Source: Castanea sativa (Eukaryota > Streptophyta > Magnoliopsida > Fagales > Fagaceae). From it: a stretch of DNA of 64,000 nt. The notes below the pieces were generated by a model, which worked only from the letters and a program-made list of their open reading frames with translations, had not been told where the DNA came from and searched no databases. The stretch is from assembly GCF_040712315.1 (NCBI RefSeq), contig NC_134017.1:21105822-21169821 (forward strand), in the 5' to 3' direction. Position numbers and translations under genes: made by a program. Positions within the stretch are counted from its first letter, which is position 1. The number at the start of each line of letters is the position of its first letter. Positions 23,492-35,944 of the stretch are shown piece after piece.

Positions 23492-24348
23492 CAGGGGCGA
23501 CTCTACACAAATGCTAGGATTGTCACAAGACCACCCTAACCTAGAAAAAAAATAATTATTATATATAAATTATAAAAAACAAATTATGATTTTTTTACCT
23601 TTAAAAAAATTTGTGACCACCCTAAATTTTTCTAGGCCCAACATAAATAAACTTTGGAAAATGTTTAGTAACAAACTTAGTTGCAGATTAAGACTATAAC
23701 TTCACAATATATATATATTGAATGGAAATTTTGACAAATCCATCGTTGGATTACATTTTCTTCTTATATCCTTCATGCTTGCAAAATATCAATACAATCA
23801 AAGATCAATAGCTGTGTCATCAATCAAATGTTTAAATTTTGAGTTTTTGTAGTCTAAAATTATACATAAAAAATAAGTTTATAAATGAAATAATAAATAA
23901 CATTCAATTGAAATGAAATTTGACATGTGTTTTAAAAACATAAAGAATATACAATTCAACTATTATATTTTCAAAATATATAGTTATGTTAATTTGTTTA
24001 GTGAGAGTTGTAGTCTTAAGCTACAACTAAGTTTATATTCGAAATTTGTTCTTAAACTTAGATCCCCTTTAACAACATTAGGCATTTACAAACAAAAAGG
24101 AAAAACCCAAGAAAAAATTTTTTGAACCAAAATTCTGAAAGAGATGTAACTTAATAGTATTAATAATGAGATTATTATGCAACAATTTCAAAATAAGAAA
24201 ATTCATAAAATAAAATTGTAAGATTTTATATATTTGCGTGTTTTTTATTTTTATTTTTGTCAATATATGAAATTATCATTTTATTAAATTTTGTATAATT
24301 TGAGTTTCATAATAACTACACTGAAAGAAATTCTTAGAGTCGTCACTA
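23492..24348. mobile_element. hAT-like element upstream of WAK copy 2
   Basis: Ends CAGGGGCGACTCTA and, on the other strand, TAGTGACGACTCTA; flanked by GGTTCATG (23484-23491) and GCTTCATG (24349-24356), an 8-bp duplication with one mismatch. The homologous place upstream of WAK copy 1 (about 13795-13815) lacks it. It is AT-rich and has no recognised transposase. Confidence 0.75.
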
Positions 24349-24734
24349 GCTTCATGGCACCATTTTGAGCATATTCGATGCTCATGAGTTCTCTCGGTGT
24401 TGATTGTTTGATGCCTGCAGGTGACTGTCAAAATACAAAAATAAAAAAGGAATGTTTGATGAATGTTAGCAAGAACACTTACCCAATTTCGTATTTAGTA
24501 TCAAAGGTCGATAATGTTTAGATGTGAATTGTCTTATCATCGATAATGTTTAGATGATAACATGACGGAAATCTCGTAAGAGTGTAGATCCAATATCATT
24601 GTTCGGCCGAATCGGCCGTTTTGTCTTCTTCAGTCTCTGTTTTTTCTTGTTTCTTATTATAAAATGCTAGTCTAGGCTTGGACATACATACTACTTCACA
24701 TTCACATTCATCATTGCAGAGGAGACAGAGAGAG

Positions 24735-26821
24735 ATGGCGGTACAAATGGTCTTTCAGCTAATTTTGTCATTGGTTACCAGGGGCGGCGCTATGTTATAG
24801 TCAGGGGTTCAAATGAACCCCCTGACCCGAATTTTATATATATATATATATAAATTGTTTTGGACCCCTGCAATACAAATTTGCAGACCCTTATCTTGAA
24901 CCTGACCTTTTTCTTTAAGCCCAGCTTAAACTCCGAAAAAAAAAAGTCCAACAGAACATTTATGGCCTTTAATCTCAAAAATAAAAAATTCATAATCCTA
25001 AATCAAATTTTAAAAAATCATAAATAAAAAAAAGGCCAAATAAAACCTAAGAACCTGCCGCTCTCCCACTATCCTCCTTCAGTTTCACTCTCCAAACCCA
25101 AAAGAAAAAGGCGGCCTCTTCTCTGCTTCACACACAATCTGCCTCTGCATAGCCCCAAGGATCTGCCTTTTGCCGCCCCATAGGCCGTCCCTCATCTACC
25201 GCCGGCCCGCCGCTTGATCTGGTTTTTCAGCTCTCTCTTTCTCTCTTTCTTTCACTGTGAGAGTGTGTGCTTATAGTGTTTTGATATACTTTTTAAAGAC
25301 TCTTTCACTGAATCACCATGTGTGTGGGGTTATACATGGATTTGATAAGGATATAGAGTATGTAAGTTGCATGGATAAACTGATAAGGATATACACGGTC
25401 CTCACGGAGAGAGGGGGGGCTATAGGAGATGAGTCTCTTAGGACTCCAGTATAAAGTGAATGGGGTTATACACGGTCGATGAGTCTTTTAGGAGATGTCT
25501 TTTGATTTTTGTTGTTGAATGTTGACTTTTGTGGGTGGGCCACTGGCAAGGGGTTATAGTGTCTTGATTGTTTTTTGGTTGAGTTTTGAGTCTTTGACAA
25601 ATTAACGAGTTTTTACTCTTTACTATTACTGCAATAGAGTTTGCATTGTTTTAATATAAAGTTATGAGTTCGTTTTTTGCAATTTGACTATTTGACCAGA
25701 TTTGTGACTTGTGGGTGGGAGTGGTTGTTGGCTGTGTGAGTGGGTTTGTACATTAACACTAAAAGAAAATAAAATTATAAAAAATTTAAAGAATTGTATA
25801 CTTATAAATTAAAGAATTGTAAACATATATCAAGAATGAATTGTGCAATCGAATGGGGATCAGTGGATGAATGATTGTTTGATTGTGTATATTGAAAAAG
25901 ATATAACTTGTAAGATTGATAATATTTCTTATTGAACCCCTAGGCAAAAATCCTAAAGTCACCCCTGCATTCGTGTCAATTACCACATTGGTAAATGCAG
26001 AGAGTTTAGCAAAGCCTTCATGTCAAGCATACTGTGGGAATATCAGCATTCCGTACCCTTTCGGAGTAGGAGCTAATTGCTACTATGACGATTGGTTTGC
26101 AATATTTTGCAACGAAAACTTCTTTCTCTCCCAAGCCTTTTTTGAGGAGACTCAAACTGAGGTGCTGGAGATTTCATTACAAGGCACAGTTCGCGTCAAC
26201 CATCCCATATTTTCAAGCTGTGCCAGTGCTAATAGCATTACAAAGAGCACAGAAATTGTGGACTTAGCAGGAAGCCCTTCTTCCTTCTCCCAACCCCACA
26301 ACAGATTTATTGCCATAGGTTGCAATATTTTTGCCTCAATGAAGTCCCTAGATGGCTATGATATTGCTGCGTGCATATCTGTCTGTGAGGAAAATAGTTC
26401 TTTTACAATTAATTATGTACCACCTTTTATGTACTCATCACATGGTTGCTATAGCACCACATGCTGCCAAACTCCAATCCCTCGATATCTCGGGGTATTC
26501 AATGCAACTATAAAGCCAACAAATACCGGCGTATTTAACCAAGAATGCAAGTATGCATTTTTAGTGGAACAAAATTGGTTCGAGGCTCATGAAACAAACC
26601 CAATTGAACTTGAAGTCCAAAATATATCCTACGTCCCTGTGGTATTGGAATGGGGGATTGATATAGCATTTTATGCAAGAATGATATTTAATGCTTGGTC
26701 ATATGATAACTTAACCGATATTTGTGCACTGCATTTTACTTCAGAGGGTAGCTTAACTTTTACGTGTTCATGCAAAGAAGGCTACGAAGGAAATCCTTTT
26801 CTTTTACAAGCATGTCAAGGT
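24735..26821 (+). pseudogene. Wall-associated kinase-like gene fragment, copy 2 (extracellular exon)
   Basis: The ATG at 24735 opens a signal peptide (MAVQMVFQLILSLVT) that is interrupted by a 1.2-kb insertion at 24781-25977; coding resumes in frame at 25986 when the insertion and one copy of its flanking repeat are ignored. The long open stretch to about 26821 holds a GUB_WAK domain (CQAYCGNISIPYPFGVGANC), a WAK-associated C-terminal domain with many Cys, and an EGF-like start (CSCKEGYEGNPF...CQG) ending at a GTAAAC donor. Intron sequence continues to about 27030 with homology to copy 1, then stops. No EGF-calcium exon or kinase was found, so it is a 5' fragment of the 13.7-16.1 kb segment. 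Except for the insertion this exon is intact. Confidence 0.85.
24781..25977. mobile_element. hAT-like element in the signal peptide of WAK copy 2
   Basis: Left end GGGGCGGCGCTATG, right end GTCACCCCTG as the inverted form; both subterminal parts also share AGGGGTTCAA. Flanks GGTTACCA (24773-24780) and AATTACCA (25978-25985) match at 6 of 8 positions, so the exact right border is uncertain by several bases. Alignment with WAK copy 1, which lacks it, supports the site. The minus strand near 24800 and the 25050-25250 GC-rich patch are internal to it. Confidence 0.7.
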
Positions 26822-27293
26822 AAACCTCTTGCAGTCTATTTATTTATTCACTCGGGGTGAAATAGTTTTATGAATTTAATTGTTAACGCTTATTTCACCG
26901 GCTAGCTTCATATAGCGTGGTCAAATCAGTTTTAGGACTGAATTTCATTAAGTAAAATGGCAAAAATATTTCATATACAGGTTATTAATTATGTTTACCT
27001 AATTCTTTGTTCCATCTTGTTCAAAATCTTGGTGTGGTATGAATTTATTATACTATTACTTTTCATTTTTATTTAAACAAATCACATAATTCACTAAATA
27101 TATAACGTGACTAAGTTACACCAAGGGGGGACCTAAGATTTCAAGATACGGGGGCGAAGTATAAGAAGAAAAAAAAAATCCAAATAAGCATGCATATAGT
27201 ACTAACAAATTATCAACTAAGATTAATACATAAAATCATTGTTTCTTAATACATTAAGATACAATTATCTGCCAACAAAGACAAAAAAAACAC

Positions 27294-28187
27294 TGTAAAG
27301 TTTTAGACCCCTTAAATACAAGTTGTTTAACCTAGTTATTTAGTCAAGTAAATACTTAGATATATTAATCAGTTTTACGTTAACACATAAATCATATCAT
27401 GTAAATAATACGGAAATATAAAAAACACAGTGATATGATAACTTAGGAAAACCTAACCGGTAAAAAACCTAGGAAGGATAGGAAAACCTAATCGGTAAAA
27501 AACTTGGGGAGGATTTAACCTAACTATCCTCAAGGTAAAAACAGATCTACTATGAAAGAATTGAAGTTTTACGATAAAACTTAGACCACTAACATCCTAT
27601 TACTACCTCGTGTAAAAAACTTACTACCACGACCACGTGATAACTCCGAGTCCACAGATTACTTCTTTCCTTGATCTGTTGCAAGCACAAGTTCTCCTAC
27701 TTGTGACTTTAAGACTCTACTCAAAGATTTTAGATCTTCTTTAAGTTCTTTAAGCAGCAACTAAAACGATCATCAAGCTCTTGATATGAATCTTGATCTT
27801 GATAACCTTATGTGCGTGTATGAAGATAAATACCTCAAGATCTCACAAAAGATTCACCACACAACACTAAAAAGACCTCTAAAACGTAGTTAGAGTTTTT
27901 CCTTTTATACTTAGAGTAAAATATAAAATACTACACGTCAAACGGGCCTAGGCTGGATTGGAAATTTTGCAGAAAAATAAATTTACTCAATATTCAATCG
28001 AAATCTAATTTTCGATCAATCGAGCCATGCAGTGTCCAATAATTTCTGCAACCACTCGATTCCAATTTCACAATTAAACACACTTTGAGGAAGCCTAAAC
28101 ATAGACTCTATGTTTTGATCATGGTTTTCCAACACATTACATATTGAAATTCTAATACATTAGTCCCTAAGGTCTTAGAACCTAACA
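27294..28187 (-). mobile_element. Copia-type LTR with adjacent polypurine tract
   Basis: Read on the minus strand, the purine run AAAGGGGGAGAT (28190-28203) is followed at once by TGTTAGGTTC, the textbook join of polypurine tract and 3' LTR. A promoter box TATAAAAGG lies inside at about 27900-27910. The other end is less sure: CTTTACA at 27294 is one candidate. Further AGGGGGAGAT motifs at about 28555 and 28657 belong to the internal region. No duplication could be checked because the other LTR is missing. Confidence 0.6.
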
Positions 28188-28700
28188 ATCTCCCCCTTTA
28201 ACAAGCTGTGACAAAACACATCACAAAAATGAAATACTCAAACTTAAAAATAGCCCAATCATATTTTTTTAAAAAATCATAATTATAATCCAACCTAACT
28301 ATTATCTATCAGTTGCCAATGTAGACAGCAGCCACGACTGAATTAACCTGTATATTCCTGAAACACTCAACAAACACATAAATGCATGTGTGGAAAATAC
28401 AAGTAAACCAAAATTAATCTTCTTTATTTCACAAAACATAAAATAAAAGACATATATTATGAATAACCTCTTAAAATATAAATCCATAATCAAATGTACC
28501 ATATGTGAAACAAGAAAGAATAAAAAAACAAAACAAAACAAAATGTCTCATAATATCTCCCCCTAACATACAACCCACCAAAATTAAATACATCAATGCC
28601 ATAAACCAAAAATACATCAAAAAGAGCTCCTAGATACAATCTATATCTCCAATCTCCCCCTATCTCCATGTGTATGAAATCGATTTAATGATGTTTTTTC
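28188..28700 (-). mobile_element. Remnant of the internal 3' region of the Copia element
   Basis: Carries the polypurine tract and two more GGGGGAGAT blocks, no open reading frame. The left limit is set by the LTR; the right limit is uncertain. Confidence 0.4.
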
Positions 28701-28905
28701 TTCTCTGGGTTTTGATTTGATGATGTTTTTCTTCTCTGGGTTGGTTTGTTAAAGAATTTTTGCTTTAGGGAACTCGAAATTTGCTTTAAGGAAATCAATC
28801 CTTAGAGGGTCGATTTCAAACACAGAAATTGAGTCTCTAAAACTCGATTTACTATTGCAAAATCGACTCTCTTAGACTCGAGTTGTTAGGTTCCTAAATA
28901 GTTTA

Positions 28906-29031
28906 GGCCTCGTTTGGCAATTCATTTTTAGTTTTAAATAACATTACACACATTTACATACATTTTTTCATCCACACGTATTTCAAAAAACTGCAAACAA
29001 CACTACTCAAACTTCTCTACCAAACGGGCCC
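28906..29031. mobile_element. Tourist-like (PIF/Harbinger) MITE
   Basis: 126 bp with inverted ends GGCCTCGTTTGG and, on the other strand, GGGCCCGTTTGG; flanked by TTA (28903-28905 and 29032-29034). Small size, GGGCC-GTTTGG ends and TTA duplication fit Tourist elements. Confidence 0.75.
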
Positions 29032-29273
29032 TTAGATTTTCCAATTTTTGCCTTTTTTTCCATAGCTGTGACGAGATGTACTAGGTCCATTAAGTTGAAG
29101 GGCTCATCAGAAAATCTACACACACCCTTCAAATGTAGGACTTGAGCCCTCTGCCCTTCGAAACAGCAGCAACAACTATACTCAAATTTTTGGTGGTCTT
29201 TTACTCTTTCCTCCTAAGTCCTCTTCCACCAAACAAATAGTGTCACAAACAAGGGAACCTCCTCCTCCGACAA

Positions 29274-31351
29274 ATGAAGGGCAATCTCCCAGAAGACATC
29301 ATACTCAACATCTTGGCAAACCTACCTGTCAAATCAGTCATAAGATTCAGGTGCGTTTCAAAAACCTGGGACTCCTCATTTCATCTCCACCCACCTTAGT
29401 CTTAATCTTAACAACAACAACTTAGATCATTATCACGCTCATCTCATACACTTGCCTACTCGTACGACTTCTTCTCCTTCCAACGGTCCAGTCTGCATGG
29501 TTGCTCACGACAGTAGCACGTTTAATAGTATTTCTAAGTACTCAATTCCCTCTGCTTTTCATTTATCTTCTCTGCAAATAGTCAGTTCTTGCAATGGCCT
29601 AGTATGTCTCCCTCAATATGGACACGGTTCCCCTATTGCTGATGCTATATATTTGTGGAACCCCAGCATTAGAAAATATAAGAGGTTGCCTGATTTTTCC
29701 TTAACCCAATATCATTGGGTTTCTACTGGATTTGCTTATCAATCTAAGACCAATGACTACAAGGTTGTAAAGATCACTCAAATGCGTGCATCAAACCAGT
29801 GCCGGCTCAAGGCCTAGGCCTAAGGCCCCACAACCAAAAAAAAAAATTCCCTACTAAAAAAGGCCCCATTTCTATTTGTAAAGGGCCAAAATTTTATAAA
29901 AATATAACATTTTTTTTAAATAATTAGTACTTTTTTTAAAGTGATGTTAAAGATACCACAAATTTTACTATAGATTTAAGTTTAAATTTAACTAACATGT
30001 CACCAATCACATAAAAAATTAATTCAAACACAAATAAATTAAATTGTTGAATTTTATCAATTACAGTCATTATCACATTATATTGTGAACATTTTGCAGT
30101 ATCTTTAATATTTTTCTTTTTCATTTCTAACAAGGCTTTAAAAATAAGAGACCAATAGAAATTAAAACCAATTGAAACCCTAAAATGTTTCAAAAAAATG
30201 TTGCAAATGTGATAGATCATCAATGATGATTAATCTCCTCTAATAGTTTGAGATCTTAATTTTTGTAAACTAATATCCTACAAAGCCATGCACCAAATAA
30301 TATTTATCTATCTCTTTCTCTTAAAAATAATATATAAATTAAAATTTAGGTTACAATTGTACTTAACTATGAATAGTTATATATCCAAGTTAAAGTAAGT
30401 TTCTTTTTTAAAAAAATAATATTTTTTCTAGTTCTTTTTGTTTAAATTTATGGTTCAATTATGATATTCAATTCTCTGTATGAAATTAACCTTAGTTTAA
30501 ATATTATTATTCATCAATTTCTGTATTTACATCAAATTAGTCTTAATTTAATTAGTATTATATATATTTATTTAATTAATGTTTCACATAAAAAGGCCTC
30601 ATATAAAATTTCCGCCGCCTTAAGCCCCAAATTTCATTGGGCCGGCCCTGCATCAAACCACCATGGGGTTGAGGTTTACACATTAAGCTCCAACTCTTGG
30701 AGAAGGGTTGAAATGTCATTGGGAAACAATTTTGCGTTCAACAGTGGCAACTGCTGGCCTGCCACGTTTGTTAATGGGGCTTTGCATTGGTTGGGAGAAG
30801 TTAAAGGTGGAGTGCAACTCACAAATCGTGACGTGATTTTGTCATTTGATGTCAATAATGATAAATTTGGAGAGATAGCACTCCCTGATGGACAACAACT
30901 GTTACCACAAGGTCTAGTGGCAGTACCACATGATCTAATGATGTTCAAGGGGAAACTGGCCTTCATTACATTTGATTACATCACAACCAACTGCATCAAT
31001 GTCGAAGAATACATTGATTTTATGAAGTCGCATACTCATAAGTCATGCTTCATTTGGGTGATGGGGGAATATGGTGTACATGAATCATAGAGTAGACTTT
31101 TTTTTGTCCGTTTTGAAAATGCTTGCTATGTACATTTCTATGGTTGCAACAGTTGTGGTGAACTGCTAGTTGGAAAGGAAGTTATGGTCAAATCCAATGC
31201 CGATCAGAAGTGGATTGAGTTGGTGATTGTTTCACTTGACCCTGAAACTTTACATGAGAAGGATCTTGGTATCCGAAATGTTTCACATTTAGCTACTACT
31301 TTCATGGAAAGTCTTGTGTTTCTTGATGGAGCAGCTGAGCTATCTGGATAA
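29274..31351 (+). pseudogene. F-box protein with F-box-associated domain, pseudogene
   Basis: Starts [20 protein letters not shown], a clear F-box (residues 4-45) that binds SKP1 in SCF ubiquitin ligases. Then follow F-box-associated repeats: SCNGLVCL, LWNPSIRKYKRLP, FAYQSKTNDYKVV, and after the insertion VYTLSSNSWRRVE, NGALHWLG and a C-terminal part to a TAA at 31349-31351. Three breaks: a one-base frameshift near 29380 (in a T run), the 854-bp hAT-like insertion at 29797-30650, and a TAG at 31088. Apart from these, the frame is well preserved; ignoring the insertion and one duplication copy rejoins the frame exactly. The family is large and substrate specificity cannot be told. Confidence 0.85.
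29797..30650. mobile_element. hAT-like element in the F-box pseudogene
   Basis: Ends CAGTGCCGGC and, on the other strand, CAGGGCCGGC; perfect 8-bp duplication CATCAAAC at 29789-29796 and 30651-30658. The interior is very AT-rich without a transposase. The 8-bp duplication and CAG-type ends are typical of hAT. Confidence 0.9.
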
Positions 31352-32780
31352 GAAGTGAAATCATTAGCGATAATCATAGGAATTTGTTATTAAGTGTGAT
31401 ACAAATGAGACCATTATCATGTTGTTTCCTATGGTGTCATTTTGATTTGAGGTAGGCAGAAAAGTATTGATGTTATGTAGTTGAATTTTATTCTTGATTT
31501 GTATCAAACCTTAATGCTTTTTAGGAATCTCATATTATGTCTCATATGTGTGTTGTGATTGGGTGTTGTCTGAATCCTAGAGCTACTGCTGTGCTGCTAT
31601 GTGCTTTGATCTAGTGCTGTCTGATCCTAAAAGCTGCTCTGGTGCTGTGTTAAGTAGTGACTGTGTAAAAAAAGCTTGCTTGCTTCCTTGTATGAACTAA
31701 TTCAAGCCGGTTGTAATTACTTAGGCATATGTGTATGCTGATAAGGGCAGTATTATGCTAGCTTAGTAGTGTAGAAGATATTAAAATTAGAGCATGTGCT
31801 CAATTATTGGAGCATGTGACTAATTGGTAGGTTGTTAGAAGTGGTGCTGGTGGTACAGGCACTTAAGCCAGTGTGCCTGTTTCAGGTACCAGTGCTGGTT
31901 GCCCTGGGTTGAGAGAGCATGAGTCATCAACAGCTGAGCGGTGTAATTTTGATTGAATAATATGCACAATGCACTTTAATGCTTTGTGCATTGCATTCCA
32001 TCAAGTTTTTCTTCTCTTTGGAATTCCTTTGCAACATGTTTCATTTACTGCTCTTTTTTACTATCTTTGGACCTTTCTTGTTTACTTCATTGTTTAAATC
32101 TGACTTAACTCTCTTTCTTTTTGTAAATGTATTTCAAAGTTTTATCTGTTCCTCTGAATATTTTGTTCTTGATGTTAGTGACAGTGAACTCTATTGACTC
32201 TTGAGAATTTTAGAGTTGCTAGTTTTGTTTTTGTTTTTTTTTTTTTTTTTTGAAAATGAATCATTTCTACACATGATTGGCTAATTTAACTTTCCTTGCT
32301 TCAGCTGTATCATCATCTTCTGTTTTGTTGCATGATTGGCTTAATCATCTTCAACTTGGATCTTTTCAATTGTTGCAAAAATGGCAAAAATAGTAGTCAT
32401 ATACAGTAGTTACAATGTGTTTAAACAAGTTTATTGAATGCAGCAGAATTTGGGAACTCTTCTTAAAAAAATGTCAATGCACGCCGTACAAATTGCAGAA
32501 AATTTTTGCTTTTAAAAAGAAAAAAGAGAATTTCTAATGAATTTAAACTAGGAAGTGACGATGCAACCAAAAGTAAAATACTTCTGCGATAGATTCGTAA
32601 GTCAAATTCTTCATTTGAAATCTGTTATGAACTGGACTTTTATCTAGTAGAGAAATTTAGTCAAATTCAAGGTGACTACAATGCATTTGATTCAAAAATA
32701 CAGCTGATATTAGTTCAATACAACTAAATTATTTTAACAAACTAATAACTTAACAAATTCAGAAAATCTCTAATTTTTAG
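31352..32780. other. Downstream region of the F-box pseudogene
   Basis: Probably former 3' UTR and intergenic DNA. A short imperfect repeat around 'gtgctg' occurs at 31580-31660. A T run is at 32236-32250. No gene was recognised. Confidence 0.45.
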
Positions 32781-32789
32781 GAAGTCTTA

Positions 32790-32971
32790 GGTTGCGTTTG
32801 TTTTGGCTAAAAAGCATTTCAAGAAATCATTTTACACCAGGTGCCAGGTTTGGTTCGCTCAAAAAATTGGGTCAACGGAAATTATTTTACGCGTTGACTG
32901 TAAAATAAGCCTCCCCTCCTGGAAAACCATTTTAGTTTTTATTTTACTTTCAAATCTCATTTTACGAACTG

Positions 32972-33067
<96 letters not shown>

Positions 33068-33759
33068 ACGAAGAGAGAGTAGAGAGAGTGAGATCGAGCT
33101 CGCGCTGTTGAGCTTAGACCACCGCCCCAAGCCCTGACACGCCGTCGTGCTCACGCTGGCGAGATTGAGCCGCGAGATCGCGTCATAGAGCTCGCCTCGG
33201 CAAGATCAAGTAGCAAGATCGCTGGCGAGATCGCATGTCACCAATCTACAACCCACCACCCACCCCCGTCGTCTCTACCACCTCTAGATCGAACCATTGA
33301 TCTCATCGCCCAAAGCCCCAAGCTCGAACCACCGCCCTCTAGATCGCCTCGGCCTCCTCTGGGTCAAATCATCTCCTCTCGATCTCGTCGTCCACCACTT
33401 GCCGATTGGCTTTGTCTCTTTGATGTCTAATTTTTTTGTTGTTGTTGTGGTTGTGTGGGTGGTGGTGTTTTGGTGGTTTTTGTGTGGATGGTGATGGATT
33501 TTCTGTGGGTGTTGGGGTGTTGGTGGTGGTGGATTTTCTAATATAAAATCTGTATGGAAGCTGAGAAAATGGCTAAAAAAATGTGAGAAACTAGTAGAAA
33601 ATTTGCATTTTCAAAATGTTACCAAACACTTGAAATTATTTTCTAATATAATTTTTAAAATACAACCAAACACTAGAAATTATTTTCCTTTCTCAAAAAT
33701 GTTTTCACCTGAAATTATTTTACACTCGGAATATATTTTACACTAAAACAAACGCAGCC
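32790..33759. mobile_element. PIF/Harbinger-like element with internal GA repeat
   Basis: 970 bp with ends GGTTGCGTTTGTTTTGG and, on the other strand, GGCTGCGTTTGTTTTAG; TTA on both sides (32787-32789 and 33760-33762). Both subterminal zones share 'attttac' motifs. The middle has a GA repeat of about 90 bases (32976-33066) followed by a GC-rich stretch and a TGG/GTG-rich stretch. No transposase was seen. Confidence 0.8.
32976..33066 (+). repeat. GA dinucleotide repeat
   Basis: About 45 GA units inside the Harbinger-like element; long enough to vary in length between individuals. Confidence 0.9.
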
Positions 33760-34752
33760 TTATTTACAAATTCTATCACTTTTTTTTTTTTTTTGCTGAA
33801 TAAATTATTTCATTAGAAGAAGAAAAAAAAAATTATAAATACAAGGACAAGAACCAAGAGGGACTAGCACATCTCACTCTTCAACAAAAACCCAAGAGGC
33901 TATGGAGGAGATGGGAATAGACCCAGGCATTACAAAATGATGCCCATAAACTAGATTATGAGCAAGAGAATTAAATTGTCTTGGGGAGAAGGAAAAAGAC
34001 CAAGTGACAAAAGAGTTAAGCATAGTTCTAATATCATGAAGTATATTTACAAATTACAATCTCCCAATCCGGATGGATTTTTGGATTGATTGCCTTCACT
34101 GTGAGCTGGGAATCCCCTTCAAACAAAATATAGTTGAAGTTAAGTCTAGATGCTTCAGATACAAATAGCATGGCTGCTTTACATTTTGCCTATAGAATAC
34201 TTATTGGGGTTTCACAACCTGTCCAAGCAATATGAAACTCCACCTTCCCAATTTCTGCAACTACAGCCAAGAAGGAGCCATTATCTCTAATGGTAGCATC
34301 AAAATTAAATTTATACCAGCCCGTGGGGGAGGACACCATGAAATACCATTTGAATACTTCTGTTGCAAATAGTCCCATGCTGTTTGATGAGATAGAAAAC
34401 TTTTATTTATACGTTGTGCTAGTTCCATTGGTTGAATATCAACACCATTGTGCAGCAATGAGTTCCTGGATCTCCATATATTGTCACATAAGATGGAAGC
34501 AAAGAGTGTAAAGGAGGATTCATTGGATTTTTCAATTCCCAAGAATTTGGCTGGATGTAAAATCATTTTAATCCAATTTGACATTGGTTGGGAGCTTGTT
34601 TCTGCAAAACTAAGAGGCCATAGTGAGCTACGCCAAACAATCACTGCATAAGGACAAAGAAAGAAGATATGCTCATGAGTTTCCATAGGATTACAACATC
34701 TAGGAAAGGATGTATCTCAGTATCTGAAGCACAAATCTTGCATTTAAAGTAG

Positions 34753-35944
34753 TGTAGACGACTAAATTTCTTAGTTCGAAATAAATCAAACAAGTAAAAT
34801 AGTTTCACAAATACGAATTTGTATTGATAAATGTGTGGTACAATTCTCTGTAATTACAAAAGAGTGATCCTCTGATTCGATCTCCTTGAAAGATTTTTGA
34901 TTGGAATTGTGGTAATGTGATTTTGATTTGAACATAAGATATTCTTCAATTTGGCTGAGGAATGGATCGAAGATCTTTGAAACGGAATTACAATGAATCT
35001 CTGGCTATGAGCTTGTTAGAAATTCTTTGTTCTTCGTGTTCTTCGTGTTCTTCGTGTGTTCTTCGTGTTCTTCGTGTGTTCTTCGTGTTCTTCGTGTGTT
35101 CTTCGTGTTTGAAGGTTTGTGGTGGAAATTCTTTGGTGCTTTAGAGGCTTGATTCCGTAGAGCTTCGTTGATTTATGGTTTGTTGAGGTTTCTGAAGGCT
35201 TTTGAGCTTGATTCCAGTGAACTTTGATATTTAGGAATATGATTTGGATGATTCCTCTTTGATTGTTCTTCGTATTTGAAGGTTTGTGGTGGAAGTTCTT
35301 CGGGGCTTTGGAGGCTTGAATCCGTAGAGCTTCACCAATTTGTGGTTTGTTGAGGTTTCTGGAGGCTTTTGAGCTTGATTCCAGTGGACTTTGAGATCTG
35401 GACGAGTAGTTTGGATGATTTTGCTTCGAACGTTGTTTGCATTCGAGGTTGAAGTTCTTGAAGTTCTTGGAGGCTTCGGGGTTTGATTCCGGCAGAGCTT
35501 CTGGATTTCTGAACTCAAGATATCTTCTTCCTTCTGTCTCCGTCCTGTCTGTCTGTGTTGTCTCTGTTGTCTGTGTCCTTCCCCTCTTCAATGTCTTGGG
35601 GAGGCTTCTATTTATAGGAGTTTAGGGGTAGGTGAGCGACACGTGGCGGAGTCTGATTGGTGACACTTGTCACAGCTTGATTGGTCCGCTTATGTCATCG
35701 CTTACACGTGCTGAGTGCTTGTGTCACTGCTTACACGTGCGAGGCTGCTTGTGTCATCGCTTACACCTGCTGATGCAGTTCCATGCCTTCATTTCAATGA
35801 CACTTGGCGAATTTCTACTGGTTTCTGAATAGTGATGGCAAAACCTAGCAGCAGTACGTGGCGCTTTGTAATTGGTTGTATTTTGTGGATTTTGGTAGTA
35901 TGATGTGTCAGCTTGTGATAGGTCGGGAATTTTCCCTCTCTACA
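34753..35944 (-). mobile_element. Solo LTR inside the LINE
   Basis: 1192 bp, ends TGTAGA...TCTACA, flanked by a perfect 5-bp duplication AGTAG at 34748-34752 and 35945-35949. A box TATAAATAG on the minus strand (about 35605-35615) suggests minus orientation. It contains tandem repeats: CTTCGTGTT-type units (35028-35110) and two copies of about 160 bp (near 35104 and 35266) plus a partial third (35426-35515). Ignoring it rejoins the LINE reading LPTKSTLNARF. Confidence 0.88.
35028..35515 (-). repeat. Tandem repeats inside the solo LTR
   Basis: A short array of CTTCGTGTT/CTTCGTGTGTT units is followed by about 160-bp units sharing TTTGAAGGTTTGTGGTGGAA, 'tccgtagagctt' and 'gagcttgattccagtg'. They give long open frames on the minus strand that are artefacts of repetition. 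Confidence 0.75.

Noticed and set aside
32803..33154. Open frames of Arg-Glu or Ser-Leu repeats
   Set aside because: They are translations of the GA microsatellite.
35016..35591. A 191-codon minus-strand frame
   Set aside because: Created by tandem repeats inside the solo LTR; no start context or family.
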